64,000 bases of DNA from Terrimesophilobacter sp963702165. GTDB taxonomy: Bacteria; Actinomycetota; Actinomycetes; Actinomycetales; Microbacteriaceae. A model generated the notes under the pieces. It did not search any database, had not been told where the DNA came from, and was given only the letters and a program-made list of their open reading frames with translations. The DNA is taken from positions 992,001-1,056,000 of the forward strand of contig OY969722.1 of the NCBI GenBank assembly GCA_963702165.1, written 5' to 3'. Position 1 is the stretch's first letter. Every line of letters begins with the position of its first letter. Both the position numbers and the translations under genes were made by a program. This document shows positions 57,157 to 64,000 of the stretch, piece after piece.

Positions 57157-58389
57157 CTAGGCGACGAGCGCTCGGACCACCGCGTCCGCGAGAAGCCGCC
57201 CCCGCAGCGTCAGCACGACGCGCCCGCGGAGGGCGGCTTCCGCGTTGATCAGGCCATCAGCGATCAGGCCCGCGACCGCGCGACGGCCGGCTTCCGTGAG
57301 CTCGCCGGTGTCCAGCCCGTCTCGGATGCGCGTGCCGAGCATCACCCGCTCGATGCGCCGCGTCTCGTCGTCGAGCGTCTCCCGACCGGCGGCCGGGGAC
57401 AGCCCCGCGAGCACCCGGTCGGCGTAGGCAGCCGGATGCTTGACATTCCACCAGCGCACACCGCCGACGTGGCTGTGCGCGCCCGGCCCGATGCCCCACC
57501 AGTCGTGTCCCTGCCAGTAGGCGAGGTTGTGCCGCGAGCGGTGGTCGCCACGCGCATCCGTGCGTCCCCAGTTGCTGACCTCGTACCACTCATAACCGGC
57601 CTCTGACAGCAGTGCGTCGGCCAGCTCATATTGGTCGGCCGCGAGCTCGTCGTCCGGCTGCGCGACCTGCCCCTTGCGGATCTGCCGCGCCAGCTTGGTG
57701 CCGTCCTCGACAATGAGCGAGTAGGCGCTCAGGTGGTCGGGTTGCTGCGCGAGGGCGTGCTCGAGGGAACGGCGCCAGTCGTCCTGACTCTCCCCCGGCG
57801 TGTTGTAGATCAGGTCGAGGCTGACCTCGAGGCCCGCTTGCTTCGCCCACCCCACGACGAGCGGGATCCGCGCAGGGTCGTGGGTGCGCTCGAGCGTCGC
57901 GAGCACGTGCGGCACCGCGGACTGCATGCCGAATGACACCCGGGTGAAGCCGGATGCGCGCAGCGCTTCCAGGTAGCGCTGGTCGACCGAGTCCGGGTTT
58001 GCCTCGGTCGTGATCTCGGCATCCGGTGCCACTCCGAGCGCGTCTCGGACACCGTCAAGCATTGCCGCGAGGTCGGCTGCGGGGAGGATGGTGGGCGTCC
58101 CGCCGCCGAAGAACACCGTGGAAGCGTGCCGTTCCTGCACGCCGGATGCGTCGAGCACCCCGCGTGCGAACTGCAGTTCTGAGATTGCCTGGCCCGCGTA
58201 GTCCTCGCGCTTGTGGCCGCCGAGCTCGGTCGCCGTGTAGGTGTTGAAATCGCAGTACCCGCAGCGCACCCGGCAGTACGGCACGTGCAGGTACACGCCA
58301 AGGTTCCGCCGCCCGGCGCCCCGCCCGGCGCGCTCGGGGAGGATTCCGTCGAGCGGCGCCGGGTCGGCGATGGGCAGAGCTGAGGGCAT
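57157..58389 (-). CDS. hemW: Radical SAM heme chaperone HemW
   Basis: The 410-residue protein has the radical SAM cluster motif HVPYCRVRCGYCDFNTYTAT (CxxxCxxC) and the family GGGTPT loop in STVFFGGGTPTILPAADL. HemW binds heme and delivers it to respiratory enzymes; it is often misannotated as coproporphyrinogen III oxidase. The start is an ATG at 58389 that overlaps by one base the preceding gene's stop. Length fits the family. Confidence 0.95.
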   Translation of the reverse strand: MPSALPIADPAPLDGILPERAGRGAGRRNLGVYLHVPYCRVRCGYCDFNTYTATELGGHKREDYAGQAISELQFARGVLDASGVQERHASTVFFGGGTPTILPAADLAAMLDGVRDALGVAPDAEITTEANPDSVDQRYLEALRASGFTRVSFGMQSAVPHVLATLERTHDPARIPLVVGWAKQAGLEVSLDLIYNTPGESQDDWRRSLEHALAQQPDHLSAYSLIVEDGTKLARQIRKGQVAQPDDELAADQYELADALLSEAGYEWYEVSNWGRTDARGDHRSRHNLAYWQGHDWWGIGPGAHSHVGGVRWWNVKHPAAYADRVLAGLSPAAGRETLDDETRRIERVMLGTRIRDGLDTGELTEAGRRAVAGLIADGLINAEAALRGRVVLTLRGRLLADAVVRALVA

Positions 58390-60164
58390 TAGCGGCGGAT
58401 CAGGCGATCCTCATCGAGTGCGTACAGGTCACGTGCGCCCGCTGTCGCGGCGGGCAGCAGGCCTCTGGCCGCAGGCAGGAGCTGTTCTGCGAAGAAGCGC
58501 GCGAGCACCAGCTGGGCTTGCGCGTTGGCGGAGTCGTCGGTTCCTGCCGCGACCAGCGCACCCTTGGCGAGCAGCCACGCGCTCAGCACGAGCCCCCACA
58601 TGCGCAGGTAGGGCGTGGAGCCGGCCAGCGCCGAGTTCGGATCTGCCGCGCCGTTCTGCAGCATCCAACGCGTCGCTTCCTCGAGAGCGCCGAGGTTGTC
58701 GCCGAGCGCCGCGCGGATGGAGTCGAACTCGGTCCCAGCAGCGGCCAGGTCGCTGTCGAGTGCCCGCAGCTGCTGCAGGTAGTCGGAGACCACTTCCCCG
58801 CCGCGCAGTCCGAGCTTGCGTCCGACCAGGTCGGCGGCTTGGATGCCGTTCGTTCCTTCGTAGATCTGCGTGATGCGCACGTCGCGGAAGTACTGCGCGA
58901 CGCCGGTCTCCTCGATGTAGCCCATGCCGCCGAACACCTGAAGGGCGAGCGAGGTCATCTCCGAGCCGATGTCGGTGCCGAACGACTTGCAGATCGGGGT
59001 GAGCAGGGCGACGATCTCGTCGGCGTGCGCCCGCACCGCGGCATCCGGGTGGTTGCGGCTGATGTCCATCTGCGCCGCGTTGGTGTACATGAGCCTGCGC
59101 AGGGCGGCGATGTACGCCCTCTGCGTCATGAGCATCCGGCGCACATCGGGGTGGTCGATGATCGGCGAGTCGGACTCGGCACCGATCGCCTTGCCCTGCT
59201 TGCGCTCCTTCGCGTAGGCAAGCGCATCCTGGTAGGCGCGCTCGGCGAGGGAAAGCCCCTGCAGGCCGACCGAGAGTCGGGCGTTGTTCATCATGACGAA
59301 CATGATCTTCATGCCGATGTTCTCTTCGCCGATGAGGTACCCGGTCGCCTCGTCGTACTCGAGCACGCAGGTCGGCGAGCCGTGGATGCCGAGCTTGTGC
59401 TCGATCGAGAGCGCCCGAACGCCGTTGCGCTCACCGAGGGTGCCGTCGTCGTTCACCAGGTGCTTGGGGACGATGAAGCAGGAGATGCCCTTGGTGCCAG
59501 CGGGCGCGTCTGGGGTGCGCGCGAGCACGAGGTGCACGATCTGGTCGGCCATGTCGTGTTCGCCGTAAGTGATGAAGATCTTCTGGCCGCTGATCCGGTA
59601 CGTGCCGTCGTCCTGCCGCACAGCGCGCGTGGTGAGCGCACCGACGTCGGAGCCCGCGTGCGGCTCGGTGAGGTTCATGCTCCCGGTCCACTCGCCGCTG
59701 ATCATCCGCGGGAGGAAGGTCTGCTTCTGCTCGTCACTGCCGTAGTGCAGCAGCGCGTCGATGGCGCCCTGCGTGAGCAGCGGGTTGAGCGCGAACGCGG
59801 TGTTCGCCGAGTTCAGCATCTCCTGGAGCGCGATCCCGATGGTCCACGGGAACCCTCCGCCGCCGTACTCTTCCGGGAACTGCAGTGAGCCCCAGCCGGC
59901 GTCGACGAGCTTGCGGTAGGCCGCCTTGAAGGCATCCGGCGTCACGACGCTGCCGTCGGGCTGCCACTTCGCGCCGATGGTGTCGCCCTGCCTGTTCGTG
60001 GGCGCGATGACTTCGGCCATGAAGTCACCGGCCTCATCGAGCAGTCCGTTCACTGTCTCCAGGTCGGCGTGCTCGAATCCGGGTAGGGATGCGATGGTCT
60101 CGTAGTCGGCGATGTGCTCGAGTACGAACATGAGATCCGTGAGGGGAGGTCGATAGTCAGTCAC
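58389..60164 (-). CDS. Acyl-CoA dehydrogenase
   Basis: The 591-residue flavoprotein belongs to the long ACAD group with a C-terminal acetyltransferase-like extension (AcdA/FadE5-like). Visible marks are FPEEYGGGGFPWTIGIALQE, GEWTGSMNLTEPHAGSDVG, the FAD loop ISGQKIFITYGEHDM, and QVFGGMGYIEETGVAQYFRD with the RITQIYEGTNGIQA signature. It oxidises acyl-CoA to enoyl-CoA in the cytosol. The GTG at 60164 is chosen to give VTDYRPPLTDLMFVLEHIAD, the family start. It precedes hemW, overlapping it by one base. Confidence 0.93.
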   Translation of the reverse strand: MTDYRPPLTDLMFVLEHIADYETIASLPGFEHADLETVNGLLDEAGDFMAEVIAPTNRQGDTIGAKWQPDGSVVTPDAFKAAYRKLVDAGWGSLQFPEEYGGGGFPWTIGIALQEMLNSANTAFALNPLLTQGAIDALLHYGSDEQKQTFLPRMISGEWTGSMNLTEPHAGSDVGALTTRAVRQDDGTYRISGQKIFITYGEHDMADQIVHLVLARTPDAPAGTKGISCFIVPKHLVNDDGTLGERNGVRALSIEHKLGIHGSPTCVLEYDEATGYLIGEENIGMKIMFVMMNNARLSVGLQGLSLAERAYQDALAYAKERKQGKAIGAESDSPIIDHPDVRRMLMTQRAYIAALRRLMYTNAAQMDISRNHPDAAVRAHADEIVALLTPICKSFGTDIGSEMTSLALQVFGGMGYIEETGVAQYFRDVRITQIYEGTNGIQAADLVGRKLGLRGGEVVSDYLQQLRALDSDLAAAGTEFDSIRAALGDNLGALEEATRWMLQNGAADPNSALAGSTPYLRMWGLVLSAWLLAKGALVAAGTDDSANAQAQLVLARFFAEQLLPAARGLLPAATAGARDLYALDEDRLIRR

Positions 60165-60276
60165 GGCGTCAGAGTACTCGCCGCCTCGCGAACGTTCAGC
60201 GGGTGATGGACGATATCGACAATTTCCGGGCGCGAGATGTGCCACGCGGTTGTGCCGCACCGCAATGGCGTGCCAT

Positions 60277-60936
60277 TCACGACATCGGTCCGGACAGGGA
60301 GCGCAGGTAGCGCCCCACCATGCGCTTCTGCTGCATCCGCAGCAGCGGGGTGAGCAGCCGCCAGCGCGCGTTCGCCGGACGGGAGAAGGTGCGCACGGTC
60401 AGCCACACCGAGCCGTCCGGTGTCCGCTCGACGATGAACGCCTCCTCGCCGGCGAGCGGATGCCCCGGCAGGGTCCCGTAGGCGAAGCCCTTGCGGTTCG
60501 GCTCGTCGACGACGTAGATGACCCGGCTGGGTGAGCGGAACTCCTTCGGCCCGATGCGCGACACCAGCACCACGGTGTCGCCGGGGGCGATGAAGCGCTG
60601 CCCGTCGGGGCCGAACACGGTCTCCCCCTCAGCCGATTTCATCGCACCGGTGACGGGGATGCCTGCGGTGTCGAAGGTGACCGGCGTGTAGGTGCCCTCG
60701 CCGATGTGCGGCGGGGCGTCGGCGAGCTCGACCTCGAACCCGCTGCCGCGCTGCACCTGCCAGGACAGGGTCGCCTGCCACGCGTAGTCCCAGCGTGCGT
60801 CTCCGTGGCCGACGCGCGAGCGCTGCTCGAACGGCCGGAAGCCCTGCGGCGGGTATTCGAGCAGGTCGTCAGCCTTGGTCGCGCCGATGGCGCCGTAATT
60901 GACCGGCTGGCGCCACAGCGGTACGTCGCGCTCCAA
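60277..60936 (-). CDS. DUF1990 family protein
   Basis: The 219-residue protein has the DUF1990 pattern: VNYGAIGATKADDLLEYPPQ at the N-terminus, GFRPFEQRSRVGHGDARWDY, and the middle RVIYVVDEPNRKGFAYGTLPGHP. The family is of unknown role. It lies one base from lepA on the same strand. Confidence 0.8.
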   Translation of the reverse strand: MERDVPLWRQPVNYGAIGATKADDLLEYPPQGFRPFEQRSRVGHGDARWDYAWQATLSWQVQRGSGFEVELADAPPHIGEGTYTPVTFDTAGIPVTGAMKSAEGETVFGPDGQRFIAPGDTVVLVSRIGPKEFRSPSRVIYVVDEPNRKGFAYGTLPGHPLAGEEAFIVERTPDGSVWLTVRTFSRPANARWRLLTPLLRMQQKRMVGRYLRSLSGPMS

Positions 60937-60937
60937 G

Positions 60938-62800
<1,863 letters not shown>

Positions 62801-62866
62801 ACGGTCCTCATGCTCGAATTGCTTAACGGGATCGGACAATTCTCCCACGTCCTTACGATCGGGCGG

Positions 62867-64000
62867 TCACCGTCTCGCCAAGGTTCGGCGCGCCGCTGCC
62901 AGCACGTGTTCGGCCGTGATGCCGCGCAGTTCGAGCACCTCCGGCCCGCTGCCCGACTCGCCGAACCTCTCAACGGAGACGATTTCGCCGGCCAGGCCGA
63001 CCCAGCGGTACCAGGCGTCCCCGCGGCCGGCCTCGACGGCCACCCGCGCGACGATCGAGGACGGCAGCACGCTCTCACGCCATTCCCGCGCCGACTCCTC
63101 GAACCATTCGACGCACGGCATGGAAACGACGCGCGCCTCGATGCCCTCCTCGGCGAGCGCCTCGGCGGCGGCGATGGCTAGCTGCAGTTCGCTGCCGGTG
63201 CCGATGAGCGCCACATCCAGTCCCTCACCGTTCTGCCAGCGGACGTATCCGCCGGCGGCGACACCCTCGCCGAGGCCCTCAGCGTCGGTGAGCACCGGGA
63301 CGTCCTGCCTCGACAGGATGAGCGCTGTTGGCCGCTCCGGCTTCTCGAGCAGGCGACGCCAGAGCGCGACCGTCTCGCGCGCGTCAGCCGGGCGGACCAC
63401 ATCGAGGCCGGGGACGGTGCGCAGCCCGGCGATCTGCTCCACCGGCTGATGGGTGGGGCCGTCCTCGCCGACGGCGACCGAGTCGTGAGTGAAGACGTAC
63501 AGCACGGGCAGCGCCATGAGCGAGGCCAGCCGGATGCTGGGCCGCATGTAGTCGCTGAACGCCAGGTAGGTCGAGCCGAACGGCCGCCACGGGCCGTGCA
63601 GCGCGATGCCGCTCAGGATCGCGGCCATCGCGTGCTCCCGGATCCCGAAGCGCACGAACGCTCCACCGGGATGCTCCGGGGAGACCCGATCGCCTGGGAC
63701 CTCGACGTTGGTCGAACCGGCCAGGTCCGCTGAGCCACCGAACAGACTGGTCAGCGGGGTCAGGGCCGAGATCACCGCGCCGTTGGTTTTCCGCGTCGCC
63801 ACCGGGGTGCCCTCTGGTGCGATGGCCGCCTCAACATCATCCAGCGCCGCGAACGCGGCCCCGGGGTAGACGGGTGATTCGAAGGCCTCCCAGCGTTCCG
63901 CATCCGCGGGATTTTCCGCCGACCAGTTCGCGAACCGGGATGACCATTCGGCCTCCAACTGGCGGCCACGATCAACCGCGCGCCGCGCGAAGGCGAGTCC
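62867..64000 (-). CDS. tkt: Transketolase, C-terminal part (cut by window end)
   Basis: The frame is open to the window end, so the N-terminal part, with the thiamine-binding GDG motif, lies beyond. Seen here are GGSADLAGSTNVEV, FVRFGIREHAMAAILSGIAL with the catalytic Glu, DSVAVGEDGPTHQPVEQIAGL and RVVSMPCVEWFEES, the standard C-terminal pyrimidine-binding and third domains. The enzyme transfers two-carbon units in the pentose phosphate pathway. A gap of 66 bases separates it from the lepA start. Confidence 0.94.
   Translation of the reverse strand, partial: GLAFARRAVDRGRQLEAEWSSRFANWSAENPADAERWEAFESPVYPGAAFAALDDVEAAIAPEGTPVATRKTNGAVISALTPLTSLFGGSADLAGSTNVEVPGDRVSPEHPGGAFVRFGIREHAMAAILSGIALHGPWRPFGSTYLAFSDYMRPSIRLASLMALPVLYVFTHDSVAVGEDGPTHQPVEQIAGLRTVPGLDVVRPADARETVALWRRLLEKPERPTALILSRQDVPVLTDAEGLGEGVAAGGYVRWQNGEGLDVALIGTGSELQLAIAAAEALAEEGIEARVVSMPCVEWFEESAREWRESVLPSSIVARVAVEAGRGDAWYRWVGLAGEIVSVERFGESGSGPEVLELRGITAEHVLAAARRTLARR

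Overview
Kind of organism: the window is uniformly GC-rich and gene-dense, with many 1-8 base start/stop overlaps and frequent GTG/TTG starts. It carries typical actinobacterial content: a 13E12/DUF222 HNH endonuclease (decayed), a single-chain eukaryote/archaeal-type glycyl-tRNA synthetase, a tandem glycine riboswitch of the actinobacterial type, a Leu-rich leuA leader, and the blocks dnaG-dgt-dus, glyS-uppS-recO-leuA and era-CNNM-ybeY-phoH-HIT-rsmE-dnaJ-hrcA-hemW-lepA. Together with intergenic repeats that encode VVEPVETP-type tails, this points to a member of the Micrococcales, most likely Microbacteriaceae. The genus cannot be fixed from the sequence alone. Layout: 0-8.5 kb holds the end of a flavin amine oxidase, a two-gene ABC exporter, a CAT-anticodon tRNA, a frameshifted GT4 glycosyltransferase, a DMT transporter, peptide deformylase, and a four-gene overlapping operon joining a His-less sensor-kinase-like protein, a receiver-only regulator and an AzlC/AzlD amino acid exporter. 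8.6-11.6 kb is a glycine-responsive unit: tandem glycine riboswitch, a 15-codon upstream ORF, glyA and L-serine ammonia-lyase, a route from glycine through serine to pyruvate. 11.7-13.3 kb is a small tRNA-associated patch with an SPFH protein, a tRNA-like 3' fragment, an HTH-like remnant and tRNA-Asn. 13.3-20.7 kb is an oligopeptide-type ABC importer with three ATPase domains in two genes and a coupled 2-hydroxyacid dehydrogenase. 20.9-39.8 kb mixes information-processing genes (dnaG, dgt, dus, glyS, uppS, recO, leuA) with transport and redox genes. 40.0-48.7 kb looks like an accessory insertion between leuA and era: an orphan lipoprotein, a large LAL-type LuxR regulator, and a HK-RR-serine hydrolase-ABC exporter set that reads as an envelope-stress or drug-response module. 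49.0-64.0 kb is the conserved era to lepA block, ending in a partial transketolase. How the genes work together: most transcription is from the minus strand in tightly coupled operons. Regulation that can be read directly includes the glycine riboswitch (glyA-sdaA), a probable leucine attenuator (leuA) and a CIRCE-type operator (hrcA-dnaJ). Sequence quality: single-base shifts break glyS (a housekeeping gene expected to be essential), the GT4 gene and the HNH gene, so at least some are probably sequencing errors. Two dispersed repeat families lie in gene 3' regions and intergenic gaps.
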